Origin: a virus
Direction: 5' to 3' (one strand)
IMG/VR virus record: IMGVR_UViG_3300038701_001970
Coordinates: 1-35,533 of that record
Length of the DNA: 35,533 bases
Shown here: positions 1-6,664 of the stretch, in pieces
Layout: every line of letters starts with the position of its first letter
Position numbering within the stretch: the first letter of the stretch is position 1
The notes under the pieces: generated by a model
Databases searched by the model: none
Seen by the model: only the letters and a program-made list of their open reading frames with translations
What the model was told of the DNA's origin: nothing
Position numbers and translations under genes: made by a program

Positions 1-474
1 AGTGATGCTCACTTCGATCCGCACATGTCGCTCAAGCATTGCATAAATGCCACAACACTGGAGCATGATGTTGTCTTGATCGACACACCCACCAACCTTG
101 GCATTCACGTACTCAATGCGTTGGCGGCATCAACCGATGTACTCTTGCCGGTGGAGACATCCGTGCTCTCACTGTCGAATCTGGAGCGCACAAAGACCTA
201 TGTGGGCAAAATCCAAGAGCGGGTCAACCCTGCGCTCAACATCCTGGGCATCATCCCCACACGCGTCGACACACAGACCGTACTCGATCAGGATGTGATT
301 GATGAACTACACAATGAACCCTTTGAGGTGTTTGAACCCGTACCCAAGAGTGTGCGCGTCAAGGAAGCGCCAGATTACAACCAGAGCATCATTGCATACG
401 AACCCACAAACAAAGCAAGCAAGGCATACATGAGCATCGCACGTCGACTGTTGGAGGTCATTCATGGCAAGTAG
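1..474 (+). CDS. parA: ParA partition ATPase, C-terminal part (5' end outside window)
   Basis: The reading frame is open from base 1, so the N-terminus with the Walker A motif lies before the window. The visible part carries a ParA/Soj-type Walker B region (VVLIDTPTNLG), then an alternating helix/strand pattern ending LNILGIIPTRVD and a C-terminal helix rich in basic residues. ParA ATPases move ParB-bound plasmid or prophage DNA apart over the nucleoid. The next gene is ParB-like and overlaps this one by 11 nt, as in a parAB operon. Partition genes beside a replication cassette suggest low-copy plasmid-type maintenance. The family call is firm; whether it segregates the phage genome or only autoregulates is inference. 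Confidence 0.85.
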   Translation, partial: SDAHFDPHMSLKHCINATTLEHDVVLIDTPTNLGIHVLNALAASTDVLLPVETSVLSLSNLERTKTYVGKIQERVNPALNILGIIPTRVDTQTVLDQDVIDELHNEPFEVFEPVPKSVRVKEAPDYNQSIIAYEPTNKASKAYMSIARRLLEVIHGK

Positions 475-1540
475 GAAGGGACTCAACAAAACCAAGCGCG
501 CCGTGGACGACATGATCAATAAAACAAGATTGGTCGACCTGGACACCATCACCCTGCACCCCGAGCTTCAAATTCGCGTGGAAATCGACCAATCGACCGT
601 CGGTGAGTACAAGGAATTGATGCACAAGGAACCCGGTCAGTTCGTCGTCAACGAGAACAAGCGCAATGAACAATGGCCACCGCTTGAGCTTTATGTGGAG
701 GGCAAGACGCTTTGGCTTGTCGATGGGTGGCACCGATACCTTGCAGCTCAAAAAAAGGGCTACAAAGACTTCCAGGCCAACATCATCTCGGGCACGTTCG
801 AGGACGCGAAGCTCGCAGCGCTCTACGCCAACAGCACAAACGGACTTCGACGTAACAACGAAGATAAACGCAACGCCGTCAAGATCGCGCTCCAAATTCC
901 TGAACTTGCCAAGTTGACCGATCGTGCGCTCGCGCGAAAGCTGGGCATCAGCGGTCCGTTCGTTGGCAAGATTCGCAAGCAATTGGAGTTGGCCGGTAAG
1001 CTCGATGAAAACATCGAACGCGTTGGTCTGGATGGGCGTGTCTACAACACCAAGAACATTGGCGCAAAACCCAAAAAGCCGACCAAGAAAGACTTCCACA
1101 TCCGCAAGCCCAAGGACATTCCTACGACCATTGATGGCAACGAATCTATCCCTGATGTCTTTGGGTACAACCCAGTACCGTCGATCGAACCGGAAGACCT
1201 GGGCGATTTTACGACACGCCACAAGGTCATGTTCTTCGCCGCCAGGAGTCACAATCAGTGGAATGAGTTGTTTGACCAGATCAACCACACCACAGTCTAC
1301 ATCACACCCAAACCACGCCACTACACCATCAATGACGTGTTCACAGGCATGAATCATTCACGCGCTGGTGTCATTCTGTGTCGCGGCTTCGTGGGCATCA
1401 ATGACCAAAACGCTCACGACCCGGAGGTTTGGATATGGGGCGGCGAAGGCATCGAAGATGTTGACATGAAACTACCCGATCGAATTGACACGATCGACGA
1501 CCTATCCGAACACCTGAAATCTCGACTGGAGCATCAATGA
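464..1540 (+). CDS. parB: ParB-like partition protein (centromere-binding candidate)
   Basis: 358 aa. Residues about 22-135 form a ParB/Srx-type N-terminal domain with DGWHRYLAA (about 87-95) in the place of the ParB box, followed by GLRRNNEDKR (about 127-136), typical of phage and plasmid ParB-like proteins. A helix-turn-helix follows at about 151-175 (RALARKLGISGPFVGKIRKQ). The C-terminal 150 residues are lineage-specific and may carry dimerisation. The start codon overlaps the parA end by 11 nt, so the two are translationally coupled. No parS tract of the chromosomal type is seen near it. Candidate sites are the 13-bp inverted repeats at 1849 and 2265 and the dispersed palindromes at 5766, 10163, 11827, 17675 and 20900. 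It could instead be a ParB-family transcription regulator. Confidence 0.8.
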   Translation: MASRKGLNKTKRAVDDMINKTRLVDLDTITLHPELQIRVEIDQSTVGEYKELMHKEPGQFVVNENKRNEQWPPLELYVEGKTLWLVDGWHRYLAAQKKGYKDFQANIISGTFEDAKLAALYANSTNGLRRNNEDKRNAVKIALQIPELAKLTDRALARKLGISGPFVGKIRKQLELAGKLDENIERVGLDGRVYNTKNIGAKPKKPTKKDFHIRKPKDIPTTIDGNESIPDVFGYNPVPSIEPEDLGDFTTRHKVMFFAARSHNQWNELFDQINHTTVYITPKPRHYTINDVFTGMNHSRAGVILCRGFVGINDQNAHDPEVWIWGGEGIEDVDMKLPDRIDTIDDLSEHLKSRLEHQ

Positions 1541-2313
1541 AAGACCCAAAACGCACCAAAATTATGTTCGGATCACGATCGAACCACACCCACGGCACAA
1601 TCGCATCGGATATTTACAGGCGAACACCTGAAATTATTCACAAAAATTCGGGTGTTTTATCGTATTTTTCAGCACCCCTAAAAAAAGTTGAAAAAACCTC
1701 TTTGGGTCGATTTGACGATAAATTGCACCTAGATAGGATTAAGGAGTCGGCAGTTATGGAAGAGGATGATGCAAAGACTACAACAAAACTGCACAACAAT
1801 TCTATTGTAGAGCCGACAACTAATGCGGGGGATAATGAACAAGAAAAAGAAACACCCTCTGGGCCTGAGAGTACAGAGGGTGTTTCAAAAATCTTGAGCA
1901 GAAATGAGCGATCTATTGATCGACTTGTCACTAAAGATAGCATCCAACTGTGGCAACGTCAAGTCTTCATGGATCATTCATTGTCGGATTACGCAAAATT
2001 CATCCTGATGGCATGGTCACTCTACATCGTCGAGGAAGAAATTGACGGGGAGAAAAGCCTTACCGTTCGACCTCTTGCATCATGGCTCATCGAAGACATG
2101 AAGATGGTGTCGAGCACATATTACAAACACAAAAAAGATGCGGCGGCATCAAACTTTTTAGAGGAAATTGGCGAAACCAAACAGCAATTAACCAATAGAA
2201 GCAATCGATTGACAGGATACAGACTTGTCTTTGATTCATCACAACCAATCATCGTAGAGGTCACGCAAGCAAATTCCACCACACGGAATTTGCTTGCAGA
2301 TGAAAACGAATGA
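1537..2313 (+). CDS. Hypothetical protein downstream of parB
   Basis: 258 aa, not recognised. The ATG lies in an ATGA overlap with the parB stop and has GGAG five bases upstream, so coupled translation is plausible. A second in-frame ATG at 1756 is preceded by AAGGAG (1741-1746) and would give a 185-aa protein. The stretch 1620-1755 is AT-rich and holds a terminator-like hairpin, so the longer reading is not certain. Residues about 128-250 look globular with a predicted helical, possibly winged-helix layout (KFILMAWSLYIVEEEI; ASWLIEDMKMVSSTYYKHKK). The middle is low-complexity and acidic. The gene contains two perfect 13-bp inverted repeats. A role in replication or partition control is only a guess from position. 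Confidence 0.6.
   Translation: MKDPKRTKIMFGSRSNHTHGTIASDIYRRTPEIIHKNSGVLSYFSAPLKKVEKTSLGRFDDKLHLDRIKESAVMEEDDAKTTTKLHNNSIVEPTTNAGDNEQEKETPSGPESTEGVSKILSRNERSIDRLVTKDSIQLWQRQVFMDHSLSDYAKFILMAWSLYIVEEEIDGEKSLTVRPLASWLIEDMKMVSSTYYKHKKDAAASNFLEEIGETKQQLTNRSNRLTGYRLVFDSSQPIIVEVTQANSTTRNLLADENE
1623..1656 (+). terminator. Terminator-like hairpin in AT-rich stretch after parB
   Basis: Arms AACACCTGAA (1623-1632) and TTCGGGTGTT (1647-1656) pair over 10 bp with one G-T, with a 14-nt loop. It is followed by TTATCG and a run of five T further on (TATTTTT). The GGGTG of the right arm can also pair with CACCC at 1673-1677, so two alternative folds exist. It lies inside the long reading frame but upstream of the alternative ATG at 1756. 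It could limit readthrough from parAB. Weak as a terminator because the T-run is interrupted. Confidence 0.3.
1849..1886. repeat. Perfect 13-bp inverted repeat, 12-nt centre
   Basis: Arms GAAACACCCTCTG (1849-1861) and CAGAGGGTGTTTC (1874-1886) are perfect complements. Read on the minus strand the hairpin is followed by TTTTTCTT, as in an intrinsic terminator for leftward transcription. On the plus strand it is followed by A residues. It lies within the gene after parB. It may be a protein-binding site (parS or operator), a minus-strand terminator guarding parAB, or part of an origin. Confidence 0.6.
2265..2297. repeat. Perfect 13-bp inverted repeat, 7-nt centre
   Basis: Arms GCAAGCAAATTCC (2265-2277) and GGAATTTGCTTGC (2285-2297) are perfect complements around ACCACAC. 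It sits at the very 3' end of the gene after parB, 16 bp before its stop. No T-run follows, so it is not an ordinary terminator. A binding site for ParB or the initiator, or an RNA hairpin protecting the 3' end, are both possible. Confidence 0.6.
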
Positions 2314-2388
2314 TGTCAACCTGCGTAGTGATACACGATCTGGCCTGAGAAACCGATCGATCACAGACACGCAAAACGAGCAGAGCAA

Positions 2389-3567
2389 ATGAACAATCTA
2401 ATTCACTACTACGCATGTCATGTATCTGACATGCCTATTTCGACACGCATGTACCTCAGCCAAATGTGGAACATGTGCCCATCGCCAATCATCTTCGGAC
2501 AGATGACCGCGACAGACTTGCAAGGCAACGTCACCAAAGGGGAATTTTGGGAAATCGTCGGTGAAACCAACAAGGCACACCTTCGACGCATTCGCCAGGG
2601 CATCGCCTATGGCGTCATCACGACGGTCCAGCGCAAGAAATCTGGCAACAGCTATTACATCATTCGTAAGTTGAGGCACCAGCACTGGACTGAAGCCGTC
2701 ATGGATGCCATCAGGCACCTTCACAACCAACCGTGCGACTACTCCTGGTTGATTGTGGACTTGCTCAAGCATTTGGTCTCGCCACGATTCGGCACCGCAG
2801 AGGCCAAAGATGAGCAAATCAACACAACGGGCGCGTTCACACCGAGTGATATTTACGTCACAGGCATGAGCCAGTTTTTCGAGCAATATCTGCCTTCAAA
2901 TGCTCTCTACGAAAAGTCCAAAAAAGAATCCATTTCACCCCCCATCGACAATTCAAGAGTCAAAAAAATGGACTCTCAGAGTCAAAAAAATGGACTCTCA
3001 GAGTCTAATAATTTGACTCTCAGAGTTAAAAAAATGGACTCTCCATATAAAGGGAGTATTAAAGAGAGTATTAAAGCAAGTAATGAAAGAGAGAGAGAGG
3101 GGCGTGTTGAAGAACAGGAAGAGATCCAAAATTTGGATGCTCCCCCCCCTACCCCTGAAACATCATCTGATCGTCACCTCTTGCCAGAGCTACCCGAGCG
3201 CGATCCAACACTCGGCAACCGGGCAGTTCAGGTGTTGGAAATCATCACCAAGTTTTGCAAAGATGAAAACGTGCGGCCAAGACCATCGCAATGGCAGCTT
3301 GAAAGCGCGAGGGATACCTTGCTCAAAAAGCTCGTTGGTCAACCGATTGAACCGGATGAAATTGCAGCAAGAATCAAAGAGATTGTTTTGGAGAAGGCTG
3401 CAAATACAAACAATCACTGGAAAGCGGTGATGTATTCTTTGCAGTCTTATTCAACGACAGGTGCATCAAAGCATTGGAAAGATTCAACAGCACCAAAACA
3501 TCAACTTGCTGCTCAAATCGAAGGCGATGATGATTTGTTGGCCAAACTGGAAAGGAGCGGCAAATGA
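2389..3567 (+). CDS. Replication initiator (lambda O-like role) with internal origin iterons
   Basis: 392 aa. Residues about 1-115 look like a winged-helix DNA-binding domain (SQMWNMCPSPIIFGQMTATD; NKAHLRRIRQGIAYGV; GNSYYIIRKL). Residues 190-219 are encoded by four tandem 22-bp iterons, and residues about 220-262 are a charged, disordered linker. Residues about 265-375 form a second helical domain (VLEIITKFCKDENVRPRPSQ; NTNNHWKAVMYSLQSY) that could contact the helicase loader. The gene is followed directly by DnaC-like and DnaB genes with 4-nt overlaps. An initiator carrying its origin inside the coding region, then loader and helicase, is the arrangement of lambda O/P and many temperate phages. 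The role is inferred from layout and iterons, not from a named family match. Confidence 0.75.
   Translation: MNNLIHYYACHVSDMPISTRMYLSQMWNMCPSPIIFGQMTATDLQGNVTKGEFWEIVGETNKAHLRRIRQGIAYGVITTVQRKKSGNSYYIIRKLRHQHWTEAVMDAIRHLHNQPCDYSWLIVDLLKHLVSPRFGTAEAKDEQINTTGAFTPSDIYVTGMSQFFEQYLPSNALYEKSKKESISPPIDNSRVKKMDSQSQKNGLSESNNLTLRVKKMDSPYKGSIKESIKASNEREREGRVEEQEEIQNLDAPPPTPETSSDRHLLPELPERDPTLGNRAVQVLEIITKFCKDENVRPRPSQWQLESARDTLLKKLVGQPIEPDEIAARIKEIVLEKAANTNNHWKAVMYSLQSYSTTGASKHWKDSTAPKHQLAAQIEGDDDLLAKLERSGK
2956..3043. repeat. Four tandem 22-bp iterons: probable replication origin
   Basis: Units start at 2956, 2978, 3000 and 3022. Units 1 and 2 are identical (AGAGTC, seven A, TGGACTCTC), unit 4 has one change, and unit 3 keeps only the flanks AGAGTC...GACTCTC. 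Each unit is itself a GAGTC/GACTC inverted repeat, and the junctions make GACTCT-C-AGAGTC palindromes. Since 22 is not a multiple of three, successive units are read in different frames (RVKKMDS, then QSQKNG). Selection is therefore on DNA, not protein. The 22-bp period puts sites two helical turns apart, on one face. The neighbouring initiator gene makes this the likely origin. Confidence 0.8.
3054..3076. repeat. AT-rich direct repeats next to iterons (possible unwinding element)
   Basis: GAGTATTAAAG occurs at 3054-3064 and again at 3066-3076, with a 12-bp period, directly after the iterons and inside an AT-rich stretch from 3043 to about 3090. Short AT-rich repeats beside iterons commonly form the DNA unwinding element of initiator-dependent origins. 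That function is inferred. Confidence 0.45.
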
Positions 3568-4352
3568 ACAAATTTGATGACAATGCACTTGTGCAGCATT
3601 TCCATGAAGCCAAACCATCAACACCCTCTTGCGTTGTTTGTGGCATTGATGTGGAACCAACACTTGTGCCAGGGTTAGGATGGTTCGCGCCATCGGTTCA
3701 CCCTGGATGCGCCAAGGAGTTGAGAAGCAAACCGGAGAGGTCCAAGGCAAAGGTTTCGTTTGAAGAGATAATAGATTTACTTGTGTTTCGAGATATTATT
3801 TTGGCAAATGAAGCGAGCGATTTGAGACAACATGTAGAACACGGGTTGCAGTTGAATCAAAGGTGGTTGAAGTTGCTTGGGCCATTCAAGACGACCGACA
3901 AAAAACGCTGGGGGTTTATGTTCGGAAAGCCCGGCACAGGCAAGACAACACAAGCGATTTTGTTCATGGCAACGTGGTTACATCTTCGTGCCAAAGAAAA
4001 CGAAGATTGGCGAAGTTGCCGTGTGGTTTATACGACGGAACCAAGGATGCTCAGGCGTTTGTCCAGTTTTGCCGATCAGCTTGAAAAATACTCAGAGGCC
4101 GACTTGCTTGTCATTGATGAAGCAGGGGATACAGCCCCAACTCACGCCAAGGTGACAAATTTTGCCGAAATTATCAGCGAACGTCACAGGAACAAAAAGA
4201 CGACGTTGTTTTTATCCAATCACTCACTCAGTAAATTGATGAAGCAAAGCGAGTTTTACAATCCAAGAATCTCCACCAGACTGCTTGATTTGATCGGTGA
4301 ACTTGGTGATTTGATCGAAGCAAATATTGTGTATCGCAACAGGGGGCTTTGA
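3564..4352 (+). CDS. DnaC-like helicase loader, AAA+ ATPase
   Basis: 262 aa. The N-terminal region has CVVC (23-26) and a later HPGC (47-50), a probable zinc site. The AAA+ core shows Walker A GKPGTGKT (121-128), Walker B LLVIDEAG (181-188), a sensor-1-like LSN (217-219) and a candidate arginine finger in NPRISTRLLD (about 233-242). This is the layout of DnaC/DnaI-type loaders, which open the replicative helicase and place it on single-stranded DNA at the origin. It overlaps the initiator upstream and the DnaB gene downstream by 4 nt each (ATGA and TGATG-type overlaps). The zinc site at the N-terminus resembles DnaI-type loaders rather than E. coli DnaC. Confidence 0.85.
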   Translation: MNKFDDNALVQHFHEAKPSTPSCVVCGIDVEPTLVPGLGWFAPSVHPGCAKELRSKPERSKAKVSFEEIIDLLVFRDIILANEASDLRQHVEHGLQLNQRWLKLLGPFKTTDKKRWGFMFGKPGTGKTTQAILFMATWLHLRAKENEDWRSCRVVYTTEPRMLRRLSSFADQLEKYSEADLLVIDEAGDTAPTHAKVTNFAEIISERHRNKKTTLFLSNHSLSKLMKQSEFYNPRISTRLLDLIGELGDLIEANIVYRNRGL

Positions 4353-5773
4353 TGGATTTGACAAGTTTTTTCGACGCCCATGATTATGGAGAATCAGACT
4401 TTAACTGGAGGGCAAACCCCCAACTTGAACGTGCCATTCTGGGTAGTCTTTTTGTACATCCTGATGCTTATGAGAAAATTGCTGGTATTGTAATTTCTTC
4501 GGAGATGTTTTGGGAAGAAAGACATCGTCGACTTTTTGAGGAGATTGGCCGGTTTTTAGAGCAAAAGTTGGAAATGGATCATGTGTCGTTTGCAGACTTT
4601 ATCGATCGCACTGGAAGGTGGGATGCTCGAAGTGTGATCAATTACATTAGATATTGCGAACGAGATGGTGCTCTTTCTGTAAGTCGCACGGTTCAGATGG
4701 CACATCAATTGGCCGATCGATACGAACTTAGGGCAAGGATTTTCCTTGAAACTGAACGTATTGAAAGATTGAAGGTTGGTGAGTCTTTGGTTGAAGTCAA
4801 TCGCGATATTGATGCGCGGTTGAGTGTGATCAAAAAACCAAAACGCGCAAGTGGTCCACGCAGGATCAAGGAATATCTTAAAGGCTTATTGTCCGATTAC
4901 GAAAAGGTGTCGAAGAGTGGTGATGAGCGTGTGGGTCTTGCGACCGGATTTGAAGACTTGGATAATATCACTGGAGGATTCCAAGCGCCTGATTTGATCA
5001 TTTTAGCTGGTCGTCCGTCCATGGGTAAGACTGCCGTTGCGCTCAATATGTGTCACTATATGGCTGATTGTGGTGTGCCCGTGGCAATGTTTTCTTTGGA
5101 GATGTCGTCGGTGCAAGTTACTGCAAGGATCATTTGTCATCGCGCACGAATTGACAGCAATGTGCTTCGCGATGCTCGTTTGGATGAAGCCGAGTGGGCA
5201 CGATTGATTAGGTCTGCGGGCGATTTGGTTGAAATGCCGTTTTGGATCGACGACCAACCCGCGTTGACTATTACACAGTTTCAGTCCAGGGCAAGGTACT
5301 TGGTGCATGAATGTGGCGTGCGTTTTATTTGCGTTGATTACCTTCAGTTGATGAAAGCGCCAGGTAAGTCTATCAATTCTCGCGAGCAAGAGATTTCCGC
5401 AATATCAAGCTCTCTCAAGGCCACAGCCAAAGAGCTTGATGTGCCGATCCTGGCCTTGGCGCAGTTGAATCGTGGTGTGGAGCAACGTGCAGACAAACGA
5501 CCAATGAACAGTGACTTGCGTGAGTCTGGAGCGATTGAGCAAGATGCGGACATCATTAGCTTCATCTATCGTGATGAGGTGTATAACTCCGATACAGATG
5601 ACAAGGGCATTGCTGAGATTATTCTGGGCAAACATCGAAATGGTGCGTTGGGAACCGTTCGTTTGAAGTTTCTTGGTAAGTTTATGACCTTCATGAATCT
5701 TGAACCCGAAGACGATCGCAGGGTGATGGAGTACGCGGAGAAGCAACGAGAGATAAACTCAAGGGCAAGTTGA
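4349..5773 (+). CDS. dnaB: Replicative DNA helicase DnaB
   Basis: 474 aa, full length for DnaB. N-terminal helical domain at about 20-160 (LERAILGSLFVHPDAYEKI), then a linker and the RecA-like C-terminal domain. Walker A AGRPSMGKT (220-228), catalytic Glu in FSLEMS (about 248-253), Walker B ICVDYLQL (327-334), H3/H4 region LAQLNRGVEQR (370-380) and the arginine finger in SDLRESGAIEQDAD (388-401). It unwinds DNA at the phage fork as a hexamer. The start codon overlaps the loader gene by 4 nt. The stop codon lies inside the first copy of the dispersed palindrome. Having its own initiator, loader and helicase, the phage depends on the host mainly for polymerase and primase. Confidence 0.95.
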   Translation: MMDLTSFFDAHDYGESDFNWRANPQLERAILGSLFVHPDAYEKIAGIVISSEMFWEERHRRLFEEIGRFLEQKLEMDHVSFADFIDRTGRWDARSVINYIRYCERDGALSVSRTVQMAHQLADRYELRARIFLETERIERLKVGESLVEVNRDIDARLSVIKKPKRASGPRRIKEYLKGLLSDYEKVSKSGDERVGLATGFEDLDNITGGFQAPDLIILAGRPSMGKTAVALNMCHYMADCGVPVAMFSLEMSSVQVTARIICHRARIDSNVLRDARLDEAEWARLIRSAGDLVEMPFWIDDQPALTITQFQSRARYLVHECGVRFICVDYLQLMKAPGKSINSREQEISAISSSLKATAKELDVPILALAQLNRGVEQRADKRPMNSDLRESGAIEQDADIISFIYRDEVYNSDTDDKGIAEIILGKHRNGALGTVRLKFLGKFMTFMNLEPEDDRRVMEYAEKQREINSRAS

Positions 5774-5798
5774 CTGCAAATGATTTGCAGTCAACTTG
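5766..5798. promoter_or_regulatory. Dispersed palindrome copy 1 (longest, operator overlapping -35)
   Basis: Arms CAAGTTGACTGCAAA (5766-5780) and TTTGCAGTCAACTTG (5784-5798) are perfect over 15 bp around TGA. The core arms TGACTGCAAA / TTTGCAGTCA recur at 10163, 11827, 17675 and 20900. The dnaB stop codon is inside it, and its right end overlaps the -35 of the promoter at 5796. No T-run follows, so it is not an intrinsic terminator. A smaller palindrome, GTTCG-A-CGAAC (5798-5808), adjoins it. Confidence 0.75.
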
Positions 5799-5824
5799 TT
5801 CGACGAACTTTGGTTTGGTACAAT
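5796..5824 (+). promoter_or_regulatory. Sigma-70-type promoter after dnaB
   Basis: TTGTTC (5796-5801), 17-bp spacer, TACAAT (5819-5824) with an extended TG motif (TGGTACAAT). The surrounding word GGTTTGGTACAATG closely matches GGTTTGATATAATG at the 10198 promoter. The -35 is weak but the palindromic operator covers its first bases, a geometry expected for repression. It would drive the gene at 5857 and the block behind it. Confidence 0.6.
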
Positions 5825-5856
5825 GTTTCCCAACGGAACTCGTACACTCAGGAGTA

Positions 5857-6306
5857 ATGATGGATGATTCTCGATTCGAGCGAATCGGTGGTGGCGATGT
5901 CGAAGAAGGTGATTTGCTTGTGGTGACTCGCGTTGATGAGTTGCCTGAAAATAATGCGGTAAGTGCAGAGTTTGGTGACGTCATCGTTCACATTCCTCGT
6001 GAAGATCGTCTGTATCGATTGCGACAAGGATCTGTAGGTGTGCTTGATGAGGCCGGGTTTGGTGACTTATGGGACGTTCTGCCAGGTTTGCTTGGCGTGC
6101 ACAAGGAAGGAATTCTGGATAAGGTCGAGCATTTGCTTGGTGAGGTTCATACGCTTGAACGTAAGTTGGAGCATGCACAAAATAATAATGCACGATTGGA
6201 GAGAGAGCTTGCAGTTTCCCAAGCGCGCGCAGAAGCATACATGCATTGCCATGATGTTATGGCGCAAGTTACCTCCGGTGGCAAAGCGCGCGATCGAAAG
6301 TTCTGA
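5857..6306 (+). CDS. Hypothetical protein with C-terminal coiled coil
   Basis: 149 aa from ATG 5857 (ATG 5860 is equally possible). The frame is open upstream to 5770, but AGGAG at 5850-5854 and the promoter at 5796-5824 argue for the later start. Residues about 10-80 are acidic and beta-rich (EEGDLLVVTRVDEL; FGDVIVHIP; DRLYRLRQGSVGVLDE), possibly an SH3-like fold. Residues about 90-140 form a coiled coil (LLGEVHTLERKLEHAQNNNA). No family recognised. First gene of the block after the regulated promoter, so probably early expressed. Confidence 0.7.
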   Translation: MMDDSRFERIGGGDVEEGDLLVVTRVDELPENNAVSAEFGDVIVHIPREDRLYRLRQGSVGVLDEAGFGDLWDVLPGLLGVHKEGILDKVEHLLGEVHTLERKLEHAQNNNARLERELAVSQARAEAYMHCHDVMAQVTSGGKARDRKF

Positions 6307-6488
6307 TGCCGCAACGCAAGGAATGTGGCAGTTGTAGGGTGTTGACCATCACGGATTGGTCTGGCGCTGACCAGGGTTTTATGTGTGAAACTTACTGTAG
6401 GTTAATTCAGGTTCATAGCAACGTGCCTGAGCGATGTGGTCAAGGGGGGGTTGGATGTATCGAAAAACCAAAACGGGGAAGACCGTGA
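6306..6488 (+). CDS. Small cysteine-rich protein
   Basis: 60 aa. The start overlaps the preceding stop by one base (TGATG). Cysteine pairs CGSC (about 8-11), CETYC (about 27-31) and two further Cys near the end suggest a small zinc-binding protein. No family recognised. It overlaps the next gene by 34 nt, so one of the two starts may be wrong, but the coupled start and the cysteine pattern favour a real gene. Confidence 0.5.
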   Translation: MPQRKECGSCRVLTITDWSGADQGFMCETYCRLIQVHSNVPERCGQGGVGCIEKPKRGRP

Positions 6489-6664
6489 AGGTTCACACCG
6501 TGAAGAGTTTTGGTCAAGGACTTCCCTCGCATGGAGTAATGATTGAGGTTGTGGAAGAAAGTTCATATGGCGACCCGTCCGTTGCGAGGAGATTTACAGT
6601 GGGTCAGGCGTTTGAAGTGCGTGGGAACATGGAACTGGTGCGGTTGCTCTTTGGGGATCATTAA
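6455..6664 (+). CDS. Small hypothetical protein
   Basis: 69 aa from ATG 6455, chosen because AAGGGGGGG (6442-6450) lies just upstream. An earlier in-frame ATG at 6434 has no such site. The protein is basic at the N-terminus (YRKTKTGKTVKVHTVKSFG) and beta-rich afterwards. Function unknown. The stop overlaps the following ATG (TAATGA), so it is coupled to the SPFH gene. Confidence 0.6.
   Translation: MYRKTKTGKTVKVHTVKSFGQGLPSHGVMIEVVEESSYGDPSVARRFTVGQAFEVRGNMELVRLLFGDH

Noticed and set aside
458-1357. 299-codon open frame on the minus strand
   Set aside because: Exactly opposite parB, whose ParB-box and HTH motifs are clear. No ribosome-binding site or domain supports the minus reading.
3441-3449. 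TTTGCAGTC half-site in the initiator gene, and GACTGCAATTC at 29999
   Set aside because: Only one arm matches the dispersed palindrome. Both are within coding sequence and expected by chance.
5766-5798. Dispersed palindromes as intrinsic terminators
   Set aside because: None of the five copies is followed by a T-run, and two overlap promoter elements. The true terminators here (17059, 27466, 28983) have clear T-runs.
5798-5808. GTTCG-A-CGAAC as a LexA-type SOS box
   Set aside because: It lies between -35 and -10 and is palindromic, but it does not match a known LexA consensus closely enough and only one copy was noticed. Kept only as a note on the promoter.
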